This document shows positions 47,903-56,069 of a stretch of 64,000 nucleotides of DNA, piece by piece (the first letter of the stretch is position 1; every line of letters starts with the position of its first letter). The translations under genes were made by a program, and so were the position numbers. This DNA is from Corynebacterium gerontici. GTDB lineage: Bacteria > Actinomycetota > Actinomycetes > Mycobacteriales > Mycobacteriaceae. Under the pieces are notes generated by a model, which saw nothing but the letters and a program-made list of their open reading frames with translations, had not been told where the DNA came from and ran no database searches. The stretch covers positions 1,860,001 through 1,924,000 of the forward strand of contig NZ_CP033897.1 in NCBI RefSeq assembly GCF_003813985.1. The letters run 5' to 3'.

Positions 47903-48708
47903 GCCAGCCCAAGACTCGTACCCAAAAGCCACCAACCCTTGAGCTCAAGAACGTCAATGTGGTGCACAAAACACGCACGGGCAAACTGTTTCGCCCGGAC
48001 ACGGTGCACGCCAATAAAGACATCAACTTCGTGGCACGCCGAGGCGAAGTAGTCGGGATCGTTGGCGAATCAGGTTGCGGAAAATCAACCCTGGCAAGGG
48101 TGATGGTGGGGCTGCAAAAGCCCACCAGCGGCGAGGTTCTGTTTCGCGGAGCTCCACTGAATCACCGCGGCGCACAGCGCAAAGAACTGGGGCGTGCTGT
48201 GTCGATGGTGTTCCAAGATCCAGCGACGGCTCTGAATCCGCGCATGAGCGTGAAAGAACAATTGTTGGATCCCCTGAAGGTTCACGGAATCGGCAATGAG
48301 GCTTCAAGGCTCAAGCGCGTACGCACGCTGCTGGATCTGGTGGGTCTGCCCCAGTCCGCACTCGATGTGCTGCCTCGGCAGATCTCTGGTGGGCAACGCC
48401 AGCGCGTGGCCATTGCCCGTGCACTGGCGCTGGAACCGGATCTCATCATTGCCGATGAGCCAACCTCCGCCCTCGATGTGTCTGTGCGCGCCCAGGTGCT
48501 CAATCTGCTCACCGATCTGCGCAAGGAATTAGGCCTTGGCCTGGTGTTTATTTCCCACGACATCAACACCGTGCGCTACGTATCTGATCGCATGTGCGTG
48601 ATGCTCGCCGGGGAGATCATCGAGGAACAACCCACCGAAGACCTCTTTGCCAAGCCCGAGCAGGAATACACCGCCACCCTGCTGGCCGCTACTCCCTCAT
48701 TGCTCTGA
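47899..48708 (+). CDS. siaI: Sialic acid ABC transporter ATP-binding protein (DppF type)
   Basis: Second ATPase of the importer, 269 residues. Walker [18 protein letters not shown]-loop MVFQDPATALNPRMSV, signature [17 protein letters not shown], Walker B LIIADEPTSALD and ISHDINTVRYV. Start and four-base overlap with siaG indicate coupled translation. The end is followed 11 bases later by nanA. Confidence 0.92.
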   Translation: MSQPKTRTQKPPTLELKNVNVVHKTRTGKLFRPDTVHANKDINFVARRGEVVGIVGESGCGKSTLARVMVGLQKPTSGEVLFRGAPLNHRGAQRKELGRAVSMVFQDPATALNPRMSVKEQLLDPLKVHGIGNEASRLKRVRTLLDLVGLPQSALDVLPRQISGGQRQRVAIARALALEPDLIIADEPTSALDVSVRAQVLNLLTDLRKELGLGLVFISHDINTVRYVSDRMCVMLAGEIIEEQPTEDLFAKPEQEYTATLLAATPSLL

Positions 48709-48719
48709 AAGGACACACT

Positions 48720-49637
48720 ATGAAGATCAACAAGGGCATCATCCCTCCCCTGCTCACCCCGCTGCACGCCGATCGGAGCGTCGATTTTGCTTCGCTTGAG
48801 CGTCTCGTCGATAAGCTTCTCGACGCCGGCGTGGACGGCATCTTCGCACTCGGCTCATCTGGCGAGGTGGCGTTCCTCAGCGACGCTGATCGCGGCGAAG
48901 TGCTGCGCGCGGTGGTACAGCGCGTTGGCGGGCGCGTGCCGGTCTATGCCGGCGTGATTGATATGCAGGTGGCACGCGTGTTGCAACACGTTCGTCAGGC
49001 GGAAGAAGCCGGGGTAGACGCCGTGGTGGCCACCGCCCCCTTCTACGCCATTTGTGGTCCGAATGAGGTGGACGCGCATTTCCGCGCAATTGCCGACGCC
49101 ACTGAACTGCCGGTGATCGCCTATGACATTCCCGTGTGCGTCCACACCAAACTCATCCCCGAAATGCTGGTACAGCTCGGACGCGAAGGCGTGCTCGCGG
49201 GCGTGAAGGACTCCTCGGGCGACGACGTCTCCTTCCGTCGCCTCGTCGCTCTCAACCGTGCGGCGGGACACCCATTAATTCTGCTCACCGGCCACGAAGC
49301 GGTCGTCGATGGCGCGTTCCTGGCGGGTGCCGACGGCTGCGTCCCCGGCCTTGGCAACGTAGATCCCGACGGTTATGTGCGCATGTGGAAAGCGGCGCAG
49401 GCTGGCCAGTGGGAGGATGTGCGCCGCGAACAGAATCGCTTGGCGGCGCTGTTTGAGATCGTGTTCCAGCCGATCGGCAAGGTAGGCCCCGCGGCGGGCG
49501 TTGGTTCCTTCAAGACAGCCCTCGAGCTCATGGGCGTCTTCGAATCCAACCTCATGTCCCAACCGCTTGCACCAATCGATGACGAGCCCTCCCGTCACGC
49601 CATCTCAGCCATCCTTGAAAGTGCCGAATTGCTTTAG
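48720..49637 (+). CDS. nanA: N-acetylneuraminate lyase
   Basis: Class I aldolase that splits Neu5Ac into ManNAc and pyruvate. The 305-residue TIM barrel has the carboxylate-binding GSSGEVAFLSD, the Tyr of VIAYDIPVCVHTKL and the Schiff-base Lys in LAGVKDSSGDDVSF. It belongs to the DHDPS/NAL superfamily; lyase rather than DHDPS activity is inferred from the operon. ATG 48720 follows GAAAGGACAC. Its TAG stop is merged with the dispersed motif. Confidence 0.92.
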   Translation: MKINKGIIPPLLTPLHADRSVDFASLERLVDKLLDAGVDGIFALGSSGEVAFLSDADRGEVLRAVVQRVGGRVPVYAGVIDMQVARVLQHVRQAEEAGVDAVVATAPFYAICGPNEVDAHFRAIADATELPVIAYDIPVCVHTKLIPEMLVQLGREGVLAGVKDSSGDDVSFRRLVALNRAAGHPLILLTGHEAVVDGAFLAGADGCVPGLGNVDPDGYVRMWKAAQAGQWEDVRREQNRLAALFEIVFQPIGKVGPAAGVGSFKTALELMGVFESNLMSQPLAPIDDEPSRHAISAILESAELL

Positions 49638-49646
49638 CTTTTCGAC
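49637..49646 (-). repeat. Dispersed motif GTCGAAAAGC, copy 12
   Basis: Exact core on the minus strand. On the plus strand nanA ends TTTAGCTTTTCGACGG, so the TAG stop supplies the first base of the motif; the terminator follows six bases later. Confidence 0.9.
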
Positions 49647-49651
49647 GGTGG

Positions 49652-49690
49652 CGCCCCAACTCCTCAGCGCTCTAGCGAAGCGTTGGGGCG
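49652..49690. terminator. Terminator between nanA and the lipocalin gene
   Basis: CGCCCCAAC (49652-49660) pairs with GTTGGGGCG (49682-49690). The loop is long (21 bases) and holds AGCGCTCTAGCGAAGC, which can itself pair. It lies between convergent genes. Confidence 0.65.
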
Positions 49691-49705
49691 TTCTCGTGCA
49701 AAAAA

Positions 49706-50365
49706 TTACAGCGTACAGACGGGCTTGATCTGCTCCATTCCGCCTTGGGCGGGAACAGTCAGGAAAGTGCAGGGCAACCAGCCGCGCTCATCAACAGTGT
49801 GCTTGACCAGATCCCACTGCTCCTGGCTGAGCTGCGGGGTGCGGGAAAGCACGAAGCCGGAAAGGCGATCGGGGTCGCCAACGATGGCCAGCGAGTAGTC
49901 GTCGGCGAGGTAGGTGATGCGGTAGTTCGCAGGACCATTGGGATCCTGGAACGGCACATCTGGGAAATTCACGCGAAGCGACGCCTGGCCGCGCACAGTC
50001 GCGGTACCTTCAATCCCCGACGGCGTGCCCCAAGGAGTGACGCAAGAATTCTTCACAGAGATTTCGCCCGGTGCGGTCACCGCATATTCAGCGGTGGTGT
50101 CGCGATAGCACTGCAGAGTGTACGGCTGCGGAACCGCAGCAACCTGGTACCACTTGCCGGCATAGCGGTCGAGATCGACGGCTTTATTCACCTCTGAGAG
50201 CTCATTGCTAGAGCTCAGGCCTCGCGGCACGATCTGCGAGGAACCGCCGGCGATGCGGCCGCCGTCGAAAAGGTCCTGGGCGTTAGCTGGCTGAGCCGAG
50301 ATACCGGCGGCACACGCCAAACCCAGCGCAACGGCTGCGATACGGCGATGAAGGGATACACGCAT
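49706..50365 (-). CDS. Secreted lipocalin-family protein
   Basis: Exported beta-barrel protein, 219 residues, related to Blc/lipocalins that bind hydrophobic ligands. A Sec signal (LHRRIAAVALGLACAAGIS) ends near AQPANA/QDL. The lipocalin entry motif is DLDRYAGKWYQVAAVPQP, and the barrel continues with FPDVPFQDPNGPANYRITYL and YSLAIVGDPDRLSGFVLSR. Pairs of Cys (LQCYRD/NSCVTP, LPCTF/PVCTL) suggest disulphides. ATG 50365 follows GGAG at seven bases; the longer open frame reaches into the divergent gene. Confidence 0.88.
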   Translation of the reverse strand: MRVSLHRRIAAVALGLACAAGISAQPANAQDLFDGGRIAGGSSQIVPRGLSSSNELSEVNKAVDLDRYAGKWYQVAAVPQPYTLQCYRDTTAEYAVTAPGEISVKNSCVTPWGTPSGIEGTATVRGQASLRVNFPDVPFQDPNGPANYRITYLADDYSLAIVGDPDRLSGFVLSRTPQLSQEQWDLVKHTVDERGWLPCTFLTVPAQGGMEQIKPVCTL

Positions 50366-50588
50366 AGAAAAACTCCAAAATTCTTTTGAGGTGGGAAGCG
50401 TGTGCGCCATTGTGTCATACAAACAACAATCACGAATTCCGTAACAACTCCGGAAGGGTTGCTCCTGGCGACTGCGGCGGCGAAAGCGGCAGGGAAAGCC
50501 ACCACTGTCGCGTTTCCGCCGGAGCCCCTGATGGCTCACCCAGCACCACACCACAAAACCATATGCACCAACTGAGTACGGTTGCAGC

Positions 50589-50936
50589 ATGCAATTCATT
50601 TTGGCCGTCTCCAACCCAGCCACCACCCACGAAGAAGGCACCGTGTAAGCCAGCGAAGCAGAGATGCAGCAGGCTTTTGAGCGCGTCTCGCAATTTAATG
50701 CCTGGCTTCAATAATCCGGCGGGTGGGTATCAGCCACCGGCCTCAATCCCCTGGCAGAAGGCTGGGCGGCCAGCGCCGATGGAACACTGAGCCAAGGCCC
50801 CGCCTCTGAGGCATCACATTATTTGGGCGGCTTCTGGATCATCGAGGCCGAGGATGAACAGCAGGCCAAAGAGATCGCGGCGAAAGCTGCGAAAGCCTGC
50901 GGCAACACCGTGGAGCTGCGAGCAATGATGGGCTAG
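50589..50936 (+). pseudogene. YciI-family gene with two in-frame TAA codons
   Basis: From ATG 50589 to TAG 50936 one frame of 116 codons encodes a YCII-related protein: MQFILAVSNP, EMQQAFERVSQFNAWLQ, SGGWVSATGLNPLAEGW, HYLGGFWIIEAEDEQQA and a final GNTVELRAMMG. It is broken by TAA at 50646-50648 (codon 20) and TAA at 50712-50714 (codon 42). The frame is otherwise intact and uninterrupted by indels, so the loss is probably recent. YCII proteins are small alpha-beta barrels of mostly unknown function. Confidence 0.75.
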
Positions 50937-50983
50937 CTCGCTGGTTCCAATCTCCCCCCCCGCCACCAGTGCGGGACATGGGA

Positions 50984-51007
50984 AACGCCCCGCTCACGCG
51001 GGGCGTT
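50984..51007 (-). terminator. Terminator of treC-treB
   Basis: AACGCCCCGC / GCGGGGCGTT: perfect 10-bp stem, 4-base loop, with A/T ends on both sides. It is placed directly after motif copy 13. Confidence 0.88.
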
Positions 51008-51011
51008 TTGC

Positions 51012-51021
51012 GTCGAAAAGC
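51012..51021 (+). repeat. Dispersed motif GTCGAAAAGC, copy 13
   Basis: Exact core in TTTTGCGTCGAAAAGCTTAC. It abuts the TAA stop of treB (51022-51024) and sits exactly between that stop and the terminator stem. Confidence 0.92.
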
Positions 51022-53052
51022 TTACTTTGCCACGGGCTCTCGGTTGCCCAAGCGCACCTTTTTAACTTCGCGCGCCTGCTCCACATCGGAGTCCTTGAAG
51101 CCGAAGAGGTAGGTGAGGGTGAAGGACACAGCCAGCGCCACACCGGATGCGATGAGGAAGCCCCAGAAGCTGAAGTCCAGGCCATCGGGGTTCACAAAGG
51201 AGGTGAAACCGATGAGTGAGCCGGTGAAGCCCCACATGTTTACGTTGAATAAGCCAGTGAGCAGACCACCAGCGGCACCGCCGACGGAAGCCATGGCGAA
51301 CACGCGGCCGTACTTGAGGTTGAGGCCGTACATGGCGGGCTCGGTCACACCACAGAAAGCGGAGATGGTGGCGGGACCAGCGAGGCCCTTGATCTTGGCG
51401 ATCTTGGACTTAACCAGGATTGCAAGGGCTGCACCGCCCTGGGCAACCATGGTCGCGGAAATGATGGCGTTGAGGTAGGAGTGGCCGGTGTTGGCGATGT
51501 CTTGAGCCACCAGCGGGATCACGGCCCAGTGCAGACCGAAGATCACCAGCACCTGGTAGAAACCGCCGATGAATAGGCCAGAGATGGTTGGCGAGAGATC
51601 GTAGAGCCACTGGATGCCGTTGGCGATGCCGCCAGAAATGAACATGACCACGGGGCCGAGGATCAGCAGGATGGCGAGGGACACAATCACAACTTCAAGC
51701 AGAGGCACAAAGATCATACGCACCGTATTGGGCACGATGCGCTTGAGCCACGGCTCCACCTTGGAGGCCACCCACGCAGCCACGATGATCGGGAAGATTG
51801 AGTATGAGTAGCTGGCGATATTAATGGGCAGGCCAAAAAAATCGCCGTTGAGCGGCACAGAAAGGAAACTGCCGTTTGCATCCTGCTTGGAGAGTTCAAC
51901 GATGGATGGGTGCGTGAGTACACCACCAATGATGGCCACGATGATCGGATCTGCTCCCAGGCGCTTCGCGGCGGTGAAGCCCACAAAGATCGGCAGGAAG
52001 AAGAACACCGAGTCGCTCATGGCGTTGATGATTTGGAAGGTATTCGAATCCTGCGTGGTCACCTCGAAGGTGGTGAGCAGCGAGAGAATACCCTTGATGA
52101 TGCCGGATGCGGCGAGCAGGCCGATGATCGGAATCATCGAGCCGGTAATCACACCGATCAGGGAGCTAAATCCGAGCTTGACCCATCCCCAAGCGGAATC
52201 GGGGCGCGGCTTCTTCTCGACCTCTTGTTCTCCTGCCGCCTTGTCTTCGCCGAGTTGCTTCACGATGGCGTCGTATACGTCCTCCACATCGGGGCCGATC
52301 ACCACCTGGTACTGGCCACCGGCCTTAACCACGTCGATCACGCCGTCCAGGTCCGCAACCGCGGCATCATTGGCCTTGGATTCATCGTGGAGGTAGAAGC
52401 GTTCGCGGGTGATGCAGTGCGTCACCGACTTCACATTTTCCTTGCCGCCGATCAGGTTCAGGATGTCCCAGGCCAAGGCATCGAAACCGCTGAGCTCGGC
52501 GGGCCTTTGCTTCTCGACGTCCGCCTGCGCCTGAGTGGCCACCGCCTTGGAGGCCGCGTCATCCTGCTGCGCTGACTTCTCAGATTTCAAAGCTGCCTCC
52601 ACTGCGAGTTCTCCCGCATCGGCTTGGTGCTCATCGAAGGCGATGGCATCGAGCTTCTTCTTGGAGTTCGTAACGGCCACGATGATGGTGGTGTCTTTGC
52701 CCGCACCCTCGATGGCCTTGGTGTTCATGGTGGCGAAGACTTCGCCCGCCTCAACCTGCTGGCCCTTTTCAACGCGCATTTCAAAGGGCTTGCCCTCGAG
52801 CTCGACGGTGTCGATGCCCAAGTGCACCAGCAGGTCCAGACCTTCCTCGGTACGGATGCCGATGGCATGGCCGGTCTTAGCAACCATGGTGATCTTGCCT
52901 GCTGCCGGGGTGCGCATCTCACCCGATGCTGGGGAGGCCACGCCGAAGCCATCGCCAACGCCCTTCGAGGCGAAAACCTTATCCGGGACCTTATCGATGG
53001 GGATGATGGTGCCGCTTGCTGGGCTTAGCAACCGCACAGAATGTTCACTCAT
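51022..53052 (-). CDS. treB: PTS permease EIIABC, predicted trehalose-specific
   Basis: Phosphotransferase permease that imports and phosphorylates a sugar, here trehalose judging from the adjacent phosphotrehalase gene. The 676-residue chain has the order EIIA-EIIB-EIIC. EIIA (1-150) carries the phospho-His in LLVHLGID (His77) and partner His62. EIIB (~190-275) carries the phospho-Cys in SVTHCITRERF. EIIC of the glucoside family (~290-660) follows (TGSMIPIIGLLAASGIIKGIL ... FCGVTEPAMYG). A Gln/Ala/Lys-rich linker separates A from B. It starts 14 bases after treC. Confidence 0.9.
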   Translation of the reverse strand: MSEHSVRLLSPASGTIIPIDKVPDKVFASKGVGDGFGVASPASGEMRTPAAGKITMVAKTGHAIGIRTEEGLDLLVHLGIDTVELEGKPFEMRVEKGQQVEAGEVFATMNTKAIEGAGKDTTIIVAVTNSKKKLDAIAFDEHQADAGELAVEAALKSEKSAQQDDAASKAVATQAQADVEKQRPAELSGFDALAWDILNLIGGKENVKSVTHCITRERFYLHDESKANDAAVADLDGVIDVVKAGGQYQVVIGPDVEDVYDAIVKQLGEDKAAGEQEVEKKPRPDSAWGWVKLGFSSLIGVITGSMIPIIGLLAASGIIKGILSLLTTFEVTTQDSNTFQIINAMSDSVFFFLPIFVGFTAAKRLGADPIIVAIIGGVLTHPSIVELSKQDANGSFLSVPLNGDFFGLPINIASYSYSIFPIIVAAWVASKVEPWLKRIVPNTVRMIFVPLLEVVIVSLAILLILGPVVMFISGGIANGIQWLYDLSPTISGLFIGGFYQVLVIFGLHWAVIPLVAQDIANTGHSYLNAIISATMVAQGGAALAILVKSKIAKIKGLAGPATISAFCGVTEPAMYGLNLKYGRVFAMASVGGAAGGLLTGLFNVNMWGFTGSLIGFTSFVNPDGLDFSFWGFLIASGVALAVSFTLTYLFGFKDSDVEQAREVKKVRLGNREPVAK

Positions 53053-53066
53053 GTGGGGAAATCTTT

Positions 53067-54725
53067 CTACTTAGAGGTATAGAGGGCGATAGTTTCATAA
53101 GCGCGCAGCGTGGTACTTGCAGCGGGCTTGGGGTCTTCATAATTGTGCACGAGGATCTCGGCACCCAACATCTCCTCGGGCACGCTAACCTCTGCGGGCT
53201 TGTCCGTGAGGTTCGCCAGCACCAGCAGGCGCTCCTGGCCCAGAAGGCGCCAGTAGGCAAATACTTGCTCATGCTCCAAGGCATGTGGCGCATAGTTGCC
53301 CTCAGCAATGACGGGCATCTCGTGGCGTAGTTCGATGAGGCGCTTGTAGAAGGGCAGGATCTTGCCTTCCGACTGCTCACGCTCCACGTTGATTTCATCT
53401 TGGCGGGTGGGTTTGAGCCAGGGCGTGGCGGAACTAAAGCCCGCATGTTCGCTGGCATCCCACTGCATTGGCGTGCGCGAATTATCGCGGGCCTTGGAGT
53501 GCACGATCTCAAAAGCTCGCTGTTCGCTATGTCCAGCCTGCACCAGGGCGTGGTAGGCGTTGAGAGCCTCCACGTCCACGTAATCATCGATGGAGGTGTA
53601 GCGAGGATCGGTCATGCCGATTTCCTCGCCCTGGTAGACGAAGGGTGTGCCGCGCAGGAGATGTATCACGCTGGCGAGCATGGTGGCGCTTTCTACGCGC
53701 AGTTCACCTGCATCGCCAAAGCGATCGATGGCGCGGGGTTGGTCGTGGTTATTCCAGAACAGCGCATTCCAGCCGCCACCATCTTGCATACCCAGCGCCC
53801 AATCGTTGAGGATTGTCTTGAGTTGCCGCAGATCTGCGGGCACCTTGGACCACTTCTGACCGTGGTCATAGTCCACCTTGAGGTGGTGGAAGTTAAACAC
53901 CATGTCCAGCTCATGATTGTCCGGCTTGGAGTACGCCACACAGCGTTCGATACTGGTGGAAGACATCTCGCCCACCGTCACCGAATCCTCATCCTGCCCG
54001 AAGCTGCGGCGATTCAGTTCCTGCAAGAAGCGATCCACGTGCACGCCATCGGTGTACATCACGCGGTCATCCACGCCCGCTGGTGCTGATTCCAGCTCGG
54101 GCTCTTTGCCGATCAGGTTGATCACGTCAAAGCGGAAACCCTTCACGCCTTTTTCGCGCCAGAAGTTCACAATGTTCGCTGCCTCTTCGCGCACCTTCGG
54201 GTTGTGCCAGTTCAAATCCGCCTGCGTGGGATCAAAGAGGTGCAAGTAATACTTGCCCGTGTCCCCGAACGGTGCCCAGGCAGGCCCGCCGAATTTGGAC
54301 ACCCAGTTGGTGGGCAATTCACCCTGGGGTGCGTCGCGGATGATGTAGCAGTCTTGGTATTCACGCTCCCCCGCCAGGGCACGCTGGAACCACTCGTGGT
54401 CGGTTGAGGTGTGATTCAGCACCATGTCGAACATCACGCCGATGTTGTGCTGCGCGAGGGCGTCGATAAGCTCCTCTGCATCCGCCATGGTGCCCATCGC
54501 GGGATCGACCTCGTAATAGTTGGCAATGTCGTAGCCATTGTCGCGGCCTGGCGAGACAAAAAATGGGTTGAACCACACCATATCCACCCCAAGCGAGGCG
54601 ATATACGGCACTTTCTCAATCGCCCCGCGCAGGTCGCCCACCCCATCCCCATCGGAATCGAAAAAGGACTTTGGGTAGATCTGATAGATCACCTTGTTGC
54701 GAAAACTGCTGGTCAAGGCGCTCAT
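53067..54725 (-). CDS. treC: Trehalose-6-phosphate hydrolase (GH13)
   Basis: Cleaves trehalose-6-phosphate to glucose and glucose-6-phosphate in the cytoplasm. The 552-residue GH13 enzyme shows the (beta/alpha)8 signatures MVLNHTSTDHEWF, GFRFDVINLIGK (nucleophile Asp and the Lys typical of TreC), VTVGEMSS (acid/base Glu) and FWNNHDQPR (third Asp). It heads treC-treB. ATG 54725 follows AGGAG, which is fused to motif copy 14. Confidence 0.93.
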   Translation of the reverse strand: MSALTSSFRNKVIYQIYPKSFFDSDGDGVGDLRGAIEKVPYIASLGVDMVWFNPFFVSPGRDNGYDIANYYEVDPAMGTMADAEELIDALAQHNIGVMFDMVLNHTSTDHEWFQRALAGEREYQDCYIIRDAPQGELPTNWVSKFGGPAWAPFGDTGKYYLHLFDPTQADLNWHNPKVREEAANIVNFWREKGVKGFRFDVINLIGKEPELESAPAGVDDRVMYTDGVHVDRFLQELNRRSFGQDEDSVTVGEMSSTSIERCVAYSKPDNHELDMVFNFHHLKVDYDHGQKWSKVPADLRQLKTILNDWALGMQDGGGWNALFWNNHDQPRAIDRFGDAGELRVESATMLASVIHLLRGTPFVYQGEEIGMTDPRYTSIDDYVDVEALNAYHALVQAGHSEQRAFEIVHSKARDNSRTPMQWDASEHAGFSSATPWLKPTRQDEINVEREQSEGKILPFYKRLIELRHEMPVIAEGNYAPHALEHEQVFAYWRLLGQERLLVLANLTDKPAEVSVPEEMLGAEILVHNYEDPKPAASTTLRAYETIALYTSK

Positions 54726-54731
54726 CTCCTA

Positions 54732-54741
54732 GCTTTTCGAC
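54732..54741 (-). repeat. Dispersed motif GTCGAAAAGC, copy 14
   Basis: Exact core on the minus strand in CATGGGCGTCGAAAAGCTAGGAG. Its 3' end merges with the AGGAG ribosome-binding site of treC, the only copy found in that position. Confidence 0.88.
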
Positions 54742-54828
54742 GCCCATGCCCCCAATCCATCCAAAAAATTCAAAAGGGGCGCTTTCAGTATGTCCAGCCA
54801 AGCCTAGCACCACGTCACACTATTACCC

Positions 54829-54838
54829 CTCGCGCGAG
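54829..54838. promoter_or_regulatory. Candidate operator in the treC promoter
   Basis: Perfect palindrome CTCGCGCGAG, about 104 bases upstream of treC. It lies in the spacer between a plausible minus-strand -35 (GTGACG) and -10 (TAATAG), so a repressor here could control treC-treB. CGTCACA occurs on either side. Confidence 0.4.
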
Positions 54839-55055
54839 TTGCGTCACATGGAAATTTGGAGTAGCACACAAACATTCGCCCGACGCTCAAAATGGTGAAT
54901 GCCCTTCTATATCAGGGGTATTAGGGTGTGTTTGGGTGTGTTTGGTGCGAAAAATGCCACCGGAAATGAAAAACCCCTCGTCCCCGGAGGACCAGAAAGA
55001 AAAGCGCGGCGGCGGACGACCCGAGCGGTCCAAGCAGCATGGGCGGCTCGAGCGC

Positions 55056-55290
55056 TTTCCACCGGCACCAGACCACTGTTCCATTTCCGCCGACGTCTAC
55101 CGCCGGGGGGAACCGCACACTTTGCGTCACTTTCCACCGACACCAAGCCACCGTCCCCCTTCCACCGACACCCACCGCCGGGGAAACGGCACACCCGGGG
55201 CACTTTCCACCGGCACCAAGCCACCGTCCCCCTTCCACCGACACCGCGTGCCGGGGGAACCGCACACCCGGGGCACTTTCCACCGACAAC
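55056..55290. repeat. Tandem repeat, ~73-base unit, 3.3 copies
   Basis: Units begin with TTTCCACCG(A/G)CA at 55056, 55131, 55204 and 55277 (spacings 75, 73, 73). Each full unit repeats the TTCCACCG(A/G)CACC block internally and ends in (G)CCGGGGGAACCGCACACC(C)GGGGCA-like sequence. Copies 2 and 3 are nearly identical; copy 1 has diverged and copy 4 is truncated at the DUF4230 terminator. The minus strand is very G-rich. I see no coding or mobile-element signature. Confidence 0.85.
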
Positions 55291-55296
55291 AAAAAG

Positions 55297-55324
55297 CCCG
55301 AGCGCGGCACCAACCGAGCTCGGG
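55297..55324 (-). terminator. Terminator of the DUF4230 gene
   Basis: CCCGAGC / GCTCGGG with a 14-base loop; on the minus strand it is followed by CTTTTTG. It lies 13 bases past the stop. Confidence 0.75.
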
Positions 55325-55337
55325 TGATTTTGGGTTG

Positions 55338-55958
55338 TTATTTGGTTTCGGCCCTGACTTCGTAGTCTTGTTTGTCGGAGCCTTCAATGAACGCTTCGGT
55401 TTGGGTCTCGAGCAGGGTCTTGGCTCGTTGCGAGGCCCGGTCGAGCAGCCCGCGTTCCTTCGCCTTCTTCTCGGCTTCCTTTTCTTGGGTGTCCAGGAAT
55501 TCGGTGAGGTCTTCAACCTTAATCTGGTTCAGAGGATTGAAGGATTGGTCGTACACCACCGCAGATGATGGCTCGATTTCGCTGGAGAGTATTTGGACTT
55601 TGGGCGCTTTGACGGTGATGGTGCGTGAGGTGTCGTTGATATTAACGTCGATTTTGTCAAAGTCTTTTATTCCGGCCTTGACCACACCGTCGTAGGCCAC
55701 CAGAAAGTTCTTTCCGGTCAGCGGAATGCGGATGCCGAGCGCTTTCATCCCTTCTTCCTCAAACCTGCCAACATTGGAGTAGCTATATTGCTCAACTGCG
55801 AGTTCAGAAATATCTTCGAGCTGCCCTCCGATGCCGGTTGAGGTGATCGTGCGCGCAGGGTCACCGATCACACCGGCTTTCATGAGTCCGACGTAACCGG
55901 CCACAGCAATGATGGCACCTATCACAAGTGCTGCCAGGATTTTCATGGTGTTTTTCAT
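55338..55958 (-). CDS. DUF4230 membrane-anchored protein
   Basis: A 206-residue protein of unknown function: one N-terminal membrane helix (ILAALVIGAIIAVAGYVGL), then an extracytoplasmic alpha/beta domain (ELAVEQYSYSNVGRFEEEG, NFLVAYDGVVKAGI, VNINDTSRTITVKAPKVQILSSEI) and a charged C-terminal helix (QEKEAEKKAKERGLLDRASQR). The pattern matches DUF4230. It appears to be monocistronic between the repeat region and the unknown gene downstream of glpD. Confidence 0.8.
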   Translation of the reverse strand: MKNTMKILAALVIGAIIAVAGYVGLMKAGVIGDPARTITSTGIGGQLEDISELAVEQYSYSNVGRFEEEGMKALGIRIPLTGKNFLVAYDGVVKAGIKDFDKIDVNINDTSRTITVKAPKVQILSSEIEPSSAVVYDQSFNPLNQIKVEDLTEFLDTQEKEAEKKAKERGLLDRASQRAKTLLETQTEAFIEGSDKQDYEVRAETK

Positions 55959-56069
55959 GGGGACGCCCCTTCTTCACTAACTATAAGCTCATAGCAATAT
56001 ATCATTGCTTTTCGGCGTCCCCCGAACCGGTATCACATCTGCATTCCTCGGGAGCAACCCTATTCAATC

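Larger units (their letters stand above)
54726..55337. other. Long non-coding region treC / DUF4230 gene
   Basis: About 610 bases without a supported gene. From left to right: motif copy 14 (54732-54741), the treC promoter with a CTCGCGCGAG palindrome (54829-54838), two tandem copies of GGGTGTGTTT (54924-54943), a purine-rich G+C stretch, 3.3 copies of a ~73-base tandem repeat (55056-55290) and a terminator (55297-55324). Several overlapping frames are open on both strands only because of base composition. Confidence 0.7.

Noticed and set aside
48720..49637. DHDPS (dapA) instead of NanA
   Set aside because: The superfamily residues are shared, but the gene is the last of a sialic acid transport operon beside nanR-nanK-nanE-nagA-nagB, which favours the lyase.
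50646..50714. Recoding of TAA as a sense codon in the YciI-like gene
   Set aside because: TAA ends treB and the L,D-transpeptidase gene normally, and no recoding signal is seen. A pseudogene or sequence error is simpler.
54411..55568. Open plus-strand frame of 385 codons across the treC start and tandem repeat
   Set aside because: It is antisense to treC and the DUF4230 gene at its ends. In between it reads low-complexity Pro/His/Arg from the repeat, and other frames are equally open.
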